DNA of 64,000 nt, from NCBI RefSeq assembly GCF_002865585.1, contig NZ_CP025581.1, forward strand, positions 310,001 to 374,000. Reading direction: 5' to 3'. The first letter of the stretch is position 1, and each line of letters begins with the position of its first letter. This document shows, piece by piece, positions 33,158 to 42,129 of the stretch. A program made the position numbers and the translations under genes. This DNA comes from Nocardioides houyundeii (GTDB taxonomy: Bacteria > Actinomycetota > Actinomycetes > Propionibacteriales > Nocardioidaceae). Below the pieces are notes generated by a model. It searched no databases, had not been told where the DNA came from, and saw nothing but the letters and a program-made list of their open reading frames with translations.

Positions 33158-33163
33158 TCGCGC

Positions 33164-34669
33164 ATGGACCACCTGCTGATGCGCGACGTACGGCTGGTGC
33201 CCGTGCGTGCCGGCGATGTCGTGCCCGACGCCCCCGTCGACATCCGGATCCGCGGCGGCGAGGTGACCGAGGTCGGTCCCGGCCTGGCGGTCGAGGACGC
33301 CGAGGTCGTCGACGGTGGCGGGGGATGGGTGATCCCCGGGCTCTGGGACCACCACGTGCACCTGGCCCAGTGGACGCTGGCCAGCAGCCGCCTGGACCTC
33401 AGCCCGGCCCGCTCCGCGGCCGACGCGGTGCGGATGGTGCGCGAGCGCCTGGATGAGTGGCCGGACCGGCCCGTCATCGGGTGGGGGCACCGGTCCACCG
33501 CGTGGCCGGAGGAGCCGGTGGTCTCCATGCTTGACGCCATCGACACCGACCAGCCGATCATCCTGATCGCCGGCGACGGTCACCACGGCTGGCTCAACAC
33601 CACCGCACTGGTCACCCTGGCGCTGCCGGTGCGCGAGGGCGTGGTCTCCGAGGCCGAGTGGTTCCGCGCCTACGGCCGGCTCGCCACGGTGATCGGCGAC
33701 GACGGCAGCGGCCCCGACGCCTACCGCCGTACCTTCGACGGGGCCGCCCGCCTCGGCGTCGTGGGGGTCACCGACTTCGAGTTCTCCGGGGGCTTCCGGG
33801 AGTGGGTGGAGCGCCGCCGCGGCGGCGCCGACACCCTGCGGGTGCGGATGGCCACCTACGCCGACGGGCTCGACGAGGTGATCGCGGCAGGTCTGCGCAC
33901 CGGCGACCCCCTGCCCGACTGCGACGACCTGATCCGGATGGGACCGCTGAAGATCATCAGCGACGGCTCGCTGAACACCAAGACCGCCTGGTGCTGCGAG
34001 CCGTACGTCGGCCCGTCGCCGCTGGGCTTCCCGCTCGGCAACCCCAACCAGAGCACCGAGGAGCTGCGCGAGCTGCTGGCCCGGGCCACCGAGCACGGGC
34101 TCGAGGTGGCGGTGCACGCCATCGGCGACCAGGCGGTGGCCGAGGTGCTCGACGCCTTCGAGGCCACCGGCGCCCGCGGCACCGTCGAGCACGCCCAGCT
34201 GGTGCGCCGCGAGGACGTGACCCGGATGGCGGCCCTGGGCGTGGTGGCCAGCGTGCAGCCGGCCCACCTGCTCGACGACCGGGACGTGAGCGAGCGGCTC
34301 TGGCCCGGGCGCGGTGACCGGTGCTTCGCCCTGCGCTGGATGCTCGACGACGGGGTGCGGCTGGCGATGGGCTCCGACGCCCCGGTGGCCCAGCTCGACC
34401 CCTGGCTGGCGATGGCCGCCGCGGTGCACCGGACCGCGGACGAGCGGGAGCCCTGGCACCCCGAGCAGTCGATCACCGCGCGGGAGGCGCTGGCCGCCTC
34501 CACCGACGGTCTGGGCGTCGTGGCACCCGGGCACCCGGGCGACCTGGTGCTGCTCGAGGTGGACCCGCTGGCCGAGCTGGGCTCGCCCACCGAGGTCGCC
34601 GCGCACCTGCGCGGGATGGGGGAGCGGGTCGCTGGGACATGGGTAGCGGGACGGCGGGTCTACCCCTAA
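33164..34669 (+). CDS. Metal-dependent amidohydrolase (YtcJ/Amidohydro_3 family)
   Basis: A 501-residue TIM-barrel amidohydrolase. Metal and active-site motifs in order are GLWDHHVHLAQWTL (HxH, about 64), MGPLKIISDGSLNTKTAWCC, VAVHAIGDQAVAEVLDAFE, GTVEHAQLVRREDV and LAMGSDAPVAQLDPWLAM (the metal-binding Asp). The family hydrolyses amide or related bonds of small molecules; the substrate is not apparent. ATG 33164 is fixed by a TAGGGT element six nt upstream. Its TAA stop (34667-34669) is inside the iron box of the siderophore operon, so read-through from this gene into that operon is possible, though the box itself should govern it. Confidence 0.82.
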   Translation: MDHLLMRDVRLVPVRAGDVVPDAPVDIRIRGGEVTEVGPGLAVEDAEVVDGGGGWVIPGLWDHHVHLAQWTLASSRLDLSPARSAADAVRMVRERLDEWPDRPVIGWGHRSTAWPEEPVVSMLDAIDTDQPIILIAGDGHHGWLNTTALVTLALPVREGVVSEAEWFRAYGRLATVIGDDGSGPDAYRRTFDGAARLGVVGVTDFEFSGGFREWVERRRGGADTLRVRMATYADGLDEVIAAGLRTGDPLPDCDDLIRMGPLKIISDGSLNTKTAWCCEPYVGPSPLGFPLGNPNQSTEELRELLARATEHGLEVAVHAIGDQAVAEVLDAFEATGARGTVEHAQLVRREDVTRMAALGVVASVQPAHLLDDRDVSERLWPGRGDRCFALRWMLDDGVRLAMGSDAPVAQLDPWLAMAAAVHRTADEREPWHPEQSITAREALAASTDGLGVVAPGHPGDLVLLEVDPLAELGSPTEVAAHLRGMGERVAGTWVAGRRVYP

Positions 34670-34685
34670 GGTAAGCCTTACCTAA
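34667..34685. promoter_or_regulatory. IdeR/DmdR-type iron box before the siderophore operon
   Basis: TAAGGTAAGCCTTACCTAA contains the perfect palindrome AGGTAAG-C-CTTACCT and matches the actinobacterial iron-box consensus (TTAGGTTAGGCTAACCTAA) at most positions. It begins at the stop codon of the amidohydrolase gene and ends 23 nt before the GTG of the decarboxylase gene. Iron-loaded IdeR/DmdR should repress here, so the operon is expressed under iron limitation. Confidence 0.88.
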
Positions 34686-34708
34686 CTCCCTCGCGGAAGG
34701 TCAGCTCG

Positions 34709-36208
34709 GTGACCCCTCCACCCCTGCAGCACCTCTTCCACCCCCGCAACGCCGCGGCCTACCTGGACAGCGTCCGCGCCGGCGCCGAGACGGTCGCGGC
34801 CCACCTGGACCGCGGCGGCCGCCCGGCCACCGGGTGCGACGCCCGCGACGCCGCGGCCCAGGTCGCGGCGGTCGACCTGGACGCCCCCCTCGGTGACAGC
34901 GCCGCGGCGCTGGAGGAGCTCTCCCGGCTCTGGCTCTGCGACACGGTCTGGTTCCACGAGCCGACGTACGCCGCGCACCTCAACTGCCCCGTCGCCATCC
35001 CGGCGCTGCTCGCCGAGGTGCTGATCAGCTCCGTCAACGCCTCCCTGGACACCTTCGACCAGAGCGTGGGCGCCACCTTCATCGAGCGGCACCTGGTCGA
35101 CTGGACCGCCGGACGCATCTACGGCGCCGCCGCCCCCGACGCCGACGGCATCTTCACCAGCGGCGGCACCCAGTCCAACCTCCAGGCGCTGCTGCTGGCC
35201 CGGGACCACGCGCTCGCCGGGACGTCCCAGGGCCGGCTGCGCATCCTCGCCTCCGCCGAGGCCCACTTCAGCGTCGGCAAGGCCGCGCGGCTGCTCGGGC
35301 TCGGCGACGCCGCGGTCGTGGCCGTCGCCACCGACGCCCAGCGCCGGATGGACCCGGCGGCGCTCGCCCGCGCCCTGGACACCGCCGCGGCCGACGGCGA
35401 CGTCGTGATGGCGGTGGTCGCCACCGCCGGCACCACCGACTTCGGCGCGCTGGACCCGCTGCCCGAGATCGCCGCCCTGGCCGGCGCGCACGGTGCCTGG
35501 CTGCACGTCGACGCGGCGTACGGCGGGGGGCTGCTCGCCTCCCGGACCCGCCGGCACCTGCTGGCCGGCATCGAGCACGCCGACTCGGTGACCGTGGACT
35601 TCCACAAGACCTGGTTCCAACCGGTCTCGGCCAGCGCGCTGGTGGTGCGCGACGCCGCCACCCTGCGGCACGTCACCTGGCACGCCGACTACCTCAACCC
35701 CAAGGACGCCGCCCACCCCAACCAGGTGGACAAGTCCATGCAGACCACGCGGCGCTTCGACGCCCTCAAGCTCTGGATGACGCTGCGCACCATGGGCGCC
35801 GACACCGTCGGCGACTGGTTCGACGCCGCCATCGACCTGGCCGACCAGGCGGCCCAGGCGGTCGCCGGGTCCGGTGAGCTCGAGCTCGCCGCCGAGCCCC
35901 AGCTCTCCACCGTGGTCTTCCGCTACCGCCCCGCCGGGCTCGCCGACGCCGAGACCGACCAGCTCAACACCCGGATCCGGGCCCGGCTCTACTCCGGCGG
36001 CCAGGCGATGGTCGCGGCCACCAAGGTCGCCGGCCGCACCTACCTCAAGCTCACCCTGCTCAACCCGATGGCCACGCCCGCGGACATCCTCGGTGTCCTC
36101 GCCCGGGTCCGCGAGGCCGGCGAGGCGCTGCTGCTCGAACGCATCCCCTCGCCCCGCACCGGCGGCCTCGCGGGCCGCGACCTGCACCTGGTGGAGGCTG
36201 GTCGATGA
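34709..36208 (+). CDS. desA: PLP-dependent lysine decarboxylase DesA (siderophore pathway)
   Basis: First enzyme of desferrioxamine-type biosynthesis: it decarboxylates lysine to cadaverine. The 499-residue protein is a group II PLP decarboxylase. Key features are AAHLNCPVAIPALLAEVLIS, GIFTSGGTQSNLQALLLARD (phosphate-binding), AWLHVDAAYGGGLL (Asp pairing with the pyridine nitrogen) and VDFHKTWFQPVSASALVVRD with the PLP lysine at residue 300. GTG 34709 follows the iron box by 23 nt. It overlaps the hydroxylase gene by ATGA. The specificity for lysine rather than ornithine or diaminobutyrate is inferred from the downstream DesB/C/D set. Confidence 0.9.
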   Translation: MTPPPLQHLFHPRNAAAYLDSVRAGAETVAAHLDRGGRPATGCDARDAAAQVAAVDLDAPLGDSAAALEELSRLWLCDTVWFHEPTYAAHLNCPVAIPALLAEVLISSVNASLDTFDQSVGATFIERHLVDWTAGRIYGAAAPDADGIFTSGGTQSNLQALLLARDHALAGTSQGRLRILASAEAHFSVGKAARLLGLGDAAVVAVATDAQRRMDPAALARALDTAAADGDVVMAVVATAGTTDFGALDPLPEIAALAGAHGAWLHVDAAYGGGLLASRTRRHLLAGIEHADSVTVDFHKTWFQPVSASALVVRDAATLRHVTWHADYLNPKDAAHPNQVDKSMQTTRRFDALKLWMTLRTMGADTVGDWFDAAIDLADQAAQAVAGSGELELAAEPQLSTVVFRYRPAGLADAETDQLNTRIRARLYSGGQAMVAATKVAGRTYLKLTLLNPMATPADILGVLARVREAGEALLLERIPSPRTGGLAGRDLHLVEAGR

Positions 36209-37491
36209 CCCGGGACCGACTGCACGACTTCGTCGCCGTCGGCGTGGGCCCGTTCAACCTCGGCCTGGCCGCGCTCACCGAGCCGATCGCGGAGCTGGAC
36301 GGCGTCTTCCTCGAGGCCCGCGACGCCTTCGACTGGCACGGCGGGATGATGCTGCCCCAGGCCACCCTGCAGGTGCCGTTCCTGGCCGACCTGGTGACCC
36401 TGGCCGACCCCACCTCCCGGTTCTCCTTCCTGGCGTTCCTCAAGGAGACCGGCCGGCTCTACCAGTTCTACATCCGGGAGAACTTCCTACCGCTGCGCCG
36501 GGAGTACAACCGCTACTGCCGCTGGGTCGCCGACGAGCTGCCCGCGGTCCTCTTCGGCCGCTCGGTCACCGCGGTCGAGCACGACGGGACGGCGTACGTC
36601 GTGACCGCCGCGACCGGCGAGGTGTTCCGCGGCCGCCGCCTGGTGCTCGGCACCGGCACCGCGCCCCGGGTGCCTGCCGGTCTCGAGAACGTCGGCATCC
36701 ACTCCTCCGACTACCTGCACCGCAAGGCCGAGCTCCAGGCCACCGGGTCGATCACCGTGGTCGGCAGCGGCCAGTCCGCCGCCGAGGTGTACGCCGACCT
36801 GCTGGCCGACCAGCCCGCCCACGGCTACGCGCTGAGCTGGGTGACGCGCAGCCCGCGCTTCTTCCCGATGGAGTACACCAAGCTCACCCTGGAGCTGACC
36901 TCCCCGGAGTGGTCGGCGCACTTCCAGGGACTCCCGGCGCAGACCCGGGCCCGGGTGCAGGCCGGCCAGGCGGCGCTGTCCAAGGGGATCAGCGCCGAGA
37001 CGATCGACGCCATCCACGACGCGCTCTACGCTCGCTCCCTGGACGACGACCTCGACACCACGCTGCTCACCGCCACCGAGGTCACCGGCGCCACCCGTGA
37101 CGGTGCCGGCTGGCGGCTGGGCCTGCGGCACACCGAGACCGAGGAGGAGTTCGCGTTGCGCACCGACTCGGTGGTGCTCGCCACCGGCTACGCCGCAGGA
37201 GTGCCGGCGTTCCTAGCGCCCGTCCGCGACCGGCTCCGGCTCGACGACCGGGGCCGCTACCTGGCCAGCGCCACCTTCTCCGTGGACCACGAGGGCCGCG
37301 AGATCTTCGTGCAGAACGGCGAGGAGCACACCCACGGCTTCGTCGCCCCCGACCTGGGGATGGGCGCGATGCGCAACTCCGTGATCATCGCGGCGATGCT
37401 GGGCCGCGAGGTCTATCCGGTGGAGAAGCGGATCGCCTTCCAGGAGTTCGGCGTCCCGGACCGGCTGCGGCTGACGGAGGTGGCCCGATGA
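36205..37491 (+). CDS. desB: Lysine/cadaverine N-monooxygenase DesB
   Basis: FAD- and NADPH-dependent N-hydroxylase that converts cadaverine to N-hydroxycadaverine. The 428-residue product begins with the FAD dinucleotide fold VAVGVGPFNLGLAAL, has the substrate segment MMLPQATLQVPFLADLVTLA (about 48-67), the NADPH fold SITVVGSGQSAAEVYADLL (about 184-202) and the late SVVLATGYAAGVP motif, all typical of the IucD/PvdA/DesB family. It starts inside the decarboxylase stop (ATGA) and overlaps the acyltransferase gene likewise. Confidence 0.92.
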   Translation: MTRDRLHDFVAVGVGPFNLGLAALTEPIAELDGVFLEARDAFDWHGGMMLPQATLQVPFLADLVTLADPTSRFSFLAFLKETGRLYQFYIRENFLPLRREYNRYCRWVADELPAVLFGRSVTAVEHDGTAYVVTAATGEVFRGRRLVLGTGTAPRVPAGLENVGIHSSDYLHRKAELQATGSITVVGSGQSAAEVYADLLADQPAHGYALSWVTRSPRFFPMEYTKLTLELTSPEWSAHFQGLPAQTRARVQAGQAALSKGISAETIDAIHDALYARSLDDDLDTTLLTATEVTGATRDGAGWRLGLRHTETEEEFALRTDSVVLATGYAAGVPAFLAPVRDRLRLDDRGRYLASATFSVDHEGREIFVQNGEEHTHGFVAPDLGMGAMRNSVIIAAMLGREVYPVEKRIAFQEFGVPDRLRLTEVAR

Positions 37492-38039
37492 GCCCGAGAC
37501 TCACCATGGAGCCGCTCGACCTGGAGCGCGACCTGGGCCTGCTGCACCGCTGGGTCACCCACCCGCGCTCGGTCTACTGGGGGATGCAGGACGCCTCGGT
37601 GGCCGACGTGGCGGGCGAGTACGCCCGGATCGCCGAGGACCCGCACCACCACGCCCTGCTGGGACGCGCCGCCGGGGAGCCGCAGTTCCTCCTCGAGCGC
37701 TACGACCCGCGCCACCACCCCCAGCTGGCCGAACTGCCCGAGCTGGAGCCCGGCGACGTCGGGATGCACCTGCTGGTGGCGCCCACCGACTCGCCCGTGC
37801 CCGGCTTCACCTCCGTGGTGATGCGCGCGGCCGTCGCCTCCATCCTGGCCGACGCGCCGCGGGTGGTGGTCGAGCCCGACGTCCGCAACGACAAGATCGC
37901 GGCGCTCAACGCCGCCGCCGGCTTCCGGGTGCTGCGGCACGTCCAGCTCAGCGACAAGGTCGCCGCGCTCAGCGTCTGCGACCGCGCCGACTTCGCCGCC
38001 TCCCGCCTGGGCCGCGCCGGGCAGGGCGGTGCCGCATGA
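37488..38039 (+). CDS. desC: GNAT acyltransferase DesC
   Basis: Acyl-CoA-dependent acetyl/succinyl transferase that acylates N-hydroxycadaverine to a hydroxamate. The 183-residue IucB-like GNAT domain has LLHRWVTHPRSVYWGMQDAS at about 19-38, PELEPGDVGMHLLVAP (the beta strand forming the acetyl-CoA wall) and VVVEPDVRNDKIAALNAAAG near 126-145. Gene order and ATGA overlaps on both sides place it in the core des operon. A second, clearly related GNAT domain is fused to the penicillin-acylase gene two genes later. Confidence 0.9.
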   Translation: MSPRLTMEPLDLERDLGLLHRWVTHPRSVYWGMQDASVADVAGEYARIAEDPHHHALLGRAAGEPQFLLERYDPRHHPQLAELPELEPGDVGMHLLVAPTDSPVPGFTSVVMRAAVASILADAPRVVVEPDVRNDKIAALNAAAGFRVLRHVQLSDKVAALSVCDRADFAASRLGRAGQGGAA

Positions 38040-39823
38040 GGTACGACGAGCACCTCACCCCCGAGCTGCTGGAGCGGGCCCAGCGCCACCTGATGGCCAA
38101 GGCGATCTCGGAGTTCTCCCACGAGCGGCTGCTCGCCCCGCGGGCCGTCGGCGACGGCTACCTGCTGGAGACCCCCGGCGGGCGCTCGGCGTACTCGTTC
38201 ACCGCCCGGGTGCACCCCCTGGAGCACTGGGTGATCGACGAGCAGAGCGTGACCCGCACCGTCGACGGCGAGCCGGCCGCGCTCGACGTCCAGGAGCTGG
38301 TGGTGGAGCTCGCCGGGGTGCTGGGCATCCCGGACGCCCTGCTGCCGACCTACCTGGAGGAGCTGGCCAGCACCCTGGCCGCGGCCACCTGGAAGCTGGC
38401 GCACGGCACGCTCACCGCCGCCGAGCTGGTGCACGCGGACTACCAGCAGATCGAGGCCGCGATGACCGAGGGCCACCCCGCGTTCCTGGCCAACAACGGC
38501 CGGATCGGGTTCGGCGCCGACGACTACGCGGCGTACGCCCCGGAGACCGGGAGTGACGTCCGGCTGCTGTGGCTGGCGGTACGCCGGGACCAGGCCCGGC
38601 TGTCCCTGGCCCGTGACGTCGACGAGCGCACCCACTACCTGCGCGAGCTCGGGGCGGAGACCGTCGCGGAGTTCGAGGACCGGCTGCGCGAGCTCGGCCT
38701 GGACCCGGCCGGCTACCTCTACCTCCCGGTGCACCCGTGGCAGTGGGTCAACCGGGTGGCGATCTCCTTCGCCCCCTCGGTGGCCCGCCGCGACCTGGTG
38801 CTGCTGGGGGAGGGGCCCGGCGCGTTCCGGGCCCAGCAGTCGATCCGCACCTTCTTCCCGCGCGAGCACCCGGAGCGCTCGTACGTGAAGACCGCCCTGG
38901 CGATCCAGAACATGGGCTTCCTGCGCGGACTCTCTCCGGCGTACATGGCCGCCACCCCGGCGGTCAACGACCTCGTGGCCGACCTGGTCGCCGGCGACGC
39001 GACGCTGGGCGAGTGCGGGTTCACCGTGCTCCGCGAGCACGCCGCCATCGGCTGGACCGGGGACGCCTTCCACGCGCTCGCCACACCCTCGCCGTACCGC
39101 AAGATGGTGGCCGCACTGTGGCGGGAGAGCCCGGTGCCGCGGCTGGCACCCGGCGAGCGGCTGGCCACCATGGCCTCCCTGCTGCACCGCGACGCCGTCG
39201 GCGCCTCGCACGTGGCCGCCCTGGTCGCCGCGTCCGGCCTGGACCCGGCAACCTGGGTGCGGTCCTGGCTGCGGGCCTACCTGCGCCCGCTGGTGCACTG
39301 CCTGGTCGCCCACGACCTGGCGTTCATGCCGCACGGGGAGAACCTGGTGCTGGTGCTCCGCGACCACGTCGTGGTGCGCACGATCATGAAGGACATCGGC
39401 GAGGAGGTGGCGGTGATGGGTGACGCCCCGCTGCCGCCCGAGGTGGAGCGGATCCGCGCCCAGGTGCCCGCCGACGTCCAGGCCCTGGCCATCCACACCG
39501 ACGTCTTCGACGGGGTGCTGCGCTACGTCGCAGCGATCCTCGACGAGGACGGGGTGCTCTCCGACGCCGACTTCTGGGCCGAGGTGCGCCGCTGCCTCGA
39601 CGACCACGCGGCCGACCACCCCGAGCTCGCCGACGCCGTCGCCCGGCACGACCTGACCCGGGAGGAGTTCCGGCACAGCTGTCTGAACCGGCTCCAGCTG
39701 CGCAACACCCTGGCCATGGTCGACCTGGCCGACCAGTCGGAGTCGCTGATCTTTGCCGGCACCCTGGAGAATCCGGCTGCCAAGCCCGTCGCGGCGGTCT
39801 CCCCGGCAGGAGCGGACCGGTGA
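38036..39823 (+). CDS. desD: NRPS-independent siderophore synthetase DesD (IucA/IucC family)
   Basis: ATP-dependent synthetase that oligomerises and cyclises N-hydroxy-N-succinylcadaverine into a desferrioxamine. At 595 residues it has the length of the Streptomyces enzyme. Family motifs are EGHPAFLANNGRIGFGADDY (about 141-160), YLYLPVHPWQWVNRVA (about 228-243), SIRTFFPREHPERSYVKTAL, HDLAFMPHGENLVLVLRDH (about 423) and TIMKDIGEEVAVMGD. The type C (bacterial DesD-like) subfamily assignment is based on neighbours. It overlaps both flanking genes by 4 nt. Confidence 0.93.
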   Translation: MRYDEHLTPELLERAQRHLMAKAISEFSHERLLAPRAVGDGYLLETPGGRSAYSFTARVHPLEHWVIDEQSVTRTVDGEPAALDVQELVVELAGVLGIPDALLPTYLEELASTLAAATWKLAHGTLTAAELVHADYQQIEAAMTEGHPAFLANNGRIGFGADDYAAYAPETGSDVRLLWLAVRRDQARLSLARDVDERTHYLRELGAETVAEFEDRLRELGLDPAGYLYLPVHPWQWVNRVAISFAPSVARRDLVLLGEGPGAFRAQQSIRTFFPREHPERSYVKTALAIQNMGFLRGLSPAYMAATPAVNDLVADLVAGDATLGECGFTVLREHAAIGWTGDAFHALATPSPYRKMVAALWRESPVPRLAPGERLATMASLLHRDAVGASHVAALVAASGLDPATWVRSWLRAYLRPLVHCLVAHDLAFMPHGENLVLVLRDHVVVRTIMKDIGEEVAVMGDAPLPPEVERIRAQVPADVQALAIHTDVFDGVLRYVAAILDEDGVLSDADFWAEVRRCLDDHAADHPELADAVARHDLTREEFRHSCLNRLQLRNTLAMVDLADQSESLIFAGTLENPAAKPVAAVSPAGADR

Positions 39824-42129
39824 GCGTGTGGCGCGACCCCTGGGGGGTCCCGCACGTGCGCGGCGGGTCGGTGGCCGAGCTCGCCTTCGAGCAGGGCCGG
39901 GTGACCGTCGAGGCGCGCGGGGAGCAGCTGGAGCGGGAGCGGCTGCACGGCGAGGGACGTCTCGCCTCCGTCGTCGGGCAGTCCGGGGTGGAGTGGGACG
40001 CCTTCGCCCGCCGCGCCGGGATCGCCGAGCTCGCCGAACGGGCGTTCTCAGGCCTCGACGCGGAGACGCAGGAGTTCGTCCGGGGGTACGTCGACGGGGT
40101 GCGGGCGGCCGGGCTCACTGAGTGGCAGCCGTGGACCCCGCTGGCGGTCTTCCTGGTCCAGCACATCCACTTCGCCAACTACCCGAGCGTGCTGTGGCGC
40201 CACCACGTCGAGCGGCACCTCGGCACGGCAGTCAAGGACCTCTTCCGGCGCGAAGGGATGCCGAACGGCAGCAACGCGTTCGTGATCGGGGGCGGCCGGA
40301 CCGGCTCGGGGCTGCCGATCATCGCCGGCGACCCGCACCGCATCTTCGAGTCCCCGGGCGTCTACATGCAGGTGCGGCTGGTCTGCGACGAGCTCGACGT
40401 CGCGGGCCTCGCCTTCCCCGGCGTGCCCGGGGTGCAGCACTTCGGCCACGCCGGCGAGGTGGCGTGGGCGGTCACCAACGCGATGGCCGACCACCAGGAG
40501 CTCCGGCAGGTCACGGGCGAGGCGGTGCTCGAGCGGCGTACCGAGCTGGTCGAGGTCGCCGGGGCCGACCCGGTGCCGGTCGAGATCGCCACCACCGCCC
40601 ACGGGCCCGTCGTGGTGCACGACGCCGCCGGCAAGGAGGCGTGGGCGCTGTGGACTCCCGCCTGGTCGGCCGGAGATCTCGGCTTCGGGGCCCTGCTGCC
40701 GCTGCTGCGCGCCCGTTCCGTCGCCGACGTGGAGAGCGCCCTGGAGGCCTGGGTGGAGCCGGTGAACAACTGGATCGTCGCCGACACCGGCGGCCGGCTG
40801 CTGCACAAGGTCGCCGGCCGGATGGCGGGGGACCCCCCGCTGCCCCGGATCGAGGGCGGACCGGACGACGTGCTGGTCACCGCCAACGACCGGCGCGACG
40901 ACTCCTTCGCCGTGCTGACCGAGGACTTCGCCGCGCCGTTCCGCCGGGACCGGATCACCGAGCTGCTGGCCGGCGACGGCTGGGACGCGACCCGCGCGGC
41001 CGAGGTGCTCACCGACGACCTCCAGCTGGCGTGGCGCTCGCTGCTGGACGCGCTCCCGGACTCGTCCTCACCCGTCGTCGCCCGGCTGCGGGCCTGGGAC
41101 GGCCGGATGGCGGCCGACAGCACAGAGGCGGCGCTCTTCGCGGCGGTGCGTGCCCGGCTGGTCGAGCTGGTCTGCGCGTCGCCGGCGTTGGCGCCGCTGC
41201 GCGAGCCCTGCCCGTACGGCGTCCTGCACGCGCCCTGGTTCCACCTCGGGGTGCGGGTCGCCACCGCGCTGCCGCACCTGCTGCGCCGCCCCGACGACGT
41301 ACGCCGCCTGCTCGACGTGGACCTCCCGGCCCTGCTGGCCACGGCGGTCGACGACGTCGCGGGCGACCCGCCGTCGGGCACCTGGGGCGAGCGGCACCGG
41401 TTCGTCCACGACGGCACCCCGCTCTCCGGGGACACCGACTGCGTCGCGGCCACCGGCTGGGCCCCGGGCTCCGAGCTGGTCGCCCGCGGGCCGGTGGCGC
41501 GCTACGTGTGGGACCTGGCGGGACGGAGCCGCAGCCGCTGGGCGATGCCCGAGGCTTCGCAGGTGCCGGTCTGGGCGGCCGGGACGCTGCTGCCGGTCGA
41601 GCCCTTCACCCTCGCTCCGGTGGACCCGGCTCGCGACGCCGAGCTGATCCACCGCTGGGTGACTGCGCCCCGCGCGGAGTTCTGGGGGATGGCCGAGCGG
41701 ACGCCGGCGGAGGTCGGGGAGATCTACGCCTACATCGCCGACCAGCCGCACCTGAGCGCCAGCCTGGTGCGCAGCGACGGCGTGCCGATCGGGATCTTCC
41801 AGACCTACGACCCCGCGGTCGACGAGATCGGGGAGTTCTACCAGCGCCGGCCCGGTGACCTCGGGGTGCACCTCTTCCTCGCCGACGACGCCGCGCGCGC
41901 GGGTCAGACCCCGGCGCTGATGGCGTTCCTGATGGCGGGCGTGTTCACCGACCCGCAGGTGAACCGGGTGGTGCTCGAGCCGGACGTGGCCAACGACAGG
42001 TCCATCGCCCTGCTGCGCCGGCTGGGCGCGACCCTGGGCCCGGTGGTGCAGCTGCCGGGGAAGCAGGCGCAGTTCGCGTTCCTGACGAGAGACTGGTGGC
42101 TCAGCGCGGGGGCACCGCCAAGGCGATGA
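39820..42129 (+). CDS. Penicillin-acylase family amidase fused to GNAT acyltransferase (siderophore operon)
   Basis: A 769-residue fusion. Residues 1-580 are an Ntn-hydrolase of the penicillin acylase family: short alpha-like chain, then MPNGSNAFVIGGGRTGSGLP, where Ser151 would be the autoproteolytic N-terminal nucleophile, GDPHRIFESPGVYMQVRLVC, FGHAGEVAWAVTNAMADHQE and WVEPVNNWIVADTGGRLLHK. Residues about 590-769 are an IucB/DesC-like GNAT domain (AELIHRWVTAPRAEFWGMAE; RPGDLGVHLFLADDA; VVLEPDVANDRSIALLRRLG). No signal peptide, unlike secreted penicillin acylases, so it should act in the cytosol. It is coupled to desD by GTGA. As I recall, Streptomyces des clusters can carry separate penicillin-amidase and acetyltransferase genes (desG, desH); here they appear as one polypeptide. 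Confidence 0.88.
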   Translation: MSVWRDPWGVPHVRGGSVAELAFEQGRVTVEARGEQLERERLHGEGRLASVVGQSGVEWDAFARRAGIAELAERAFSGLDAETQEFVRGYVDGVRAAGLTEWQPWTPLAVFLVQHIHFANYPSVLWRHHVERHLGTAVKDLFRREGMPNGSNAFVIGGGRTGSGLPIIAGDPHRIFESPGVYMQVRLVCDELDVAGLAFPGVPGVQHFGHAGEVAWAVTNAMADHQELRQVTGEAVLERRTELVEVAGADPVPVEIATTAHGPVVVHDAAGKEAWALWTPAWSAGDLGFGALLPLLRARSVADVESALEAWVEPVNNWIVADTGGRLLHKVAGRMAGDPPLPRIEGGPDDVLVTANDRRDDSFAVLTEDFAAPFRRDRITELLAGDGWDATRAAEVLTDDLQLAWRSLLDALPDSSSPVVARLRAWDGRMAADSTEAALFAAVRARLVELVCASPALAPLREPCPYGVLHAPWFHLGVRVATALPHLLRRPDDVRRLLDVDLPALLATAVDDVAGDPPSGTWGERHRFVHDGTPLSGDTDCVAATGWAPGSELVARGPVARYVWDLAGRSRSRWAMPEASQVPVWAAGTLLPVEPFTLAPVDPARDAELIHRWVTAPRAEFWGMAERTPAEVGEIYAYIADQPHLSASLVRSDGVPIGIFQTYDPAVDEIGEFYQRRPGDLGVHLFLADDAARAGQTPALMAFLMAGVFTDPQVNRVVLEPDVANDRSIALLRRLGATLGPVVQLPGKQAQFAFLTRDWWLSAGAPPRR

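Noticed and set aside
31206..33179. A 657-codon plus-strand frame opposite the TPP enzyme gene
   Set aside because: Shadow of the real gene on the other strand; no coherent protein features.
34667..34685. Terminator hairpin after the amidohydrolase gene
   Set aside because: The 7-bp palindrome with a one-base centre cannot form a stable RNA hairpin and matches the iron-box consensus far better.
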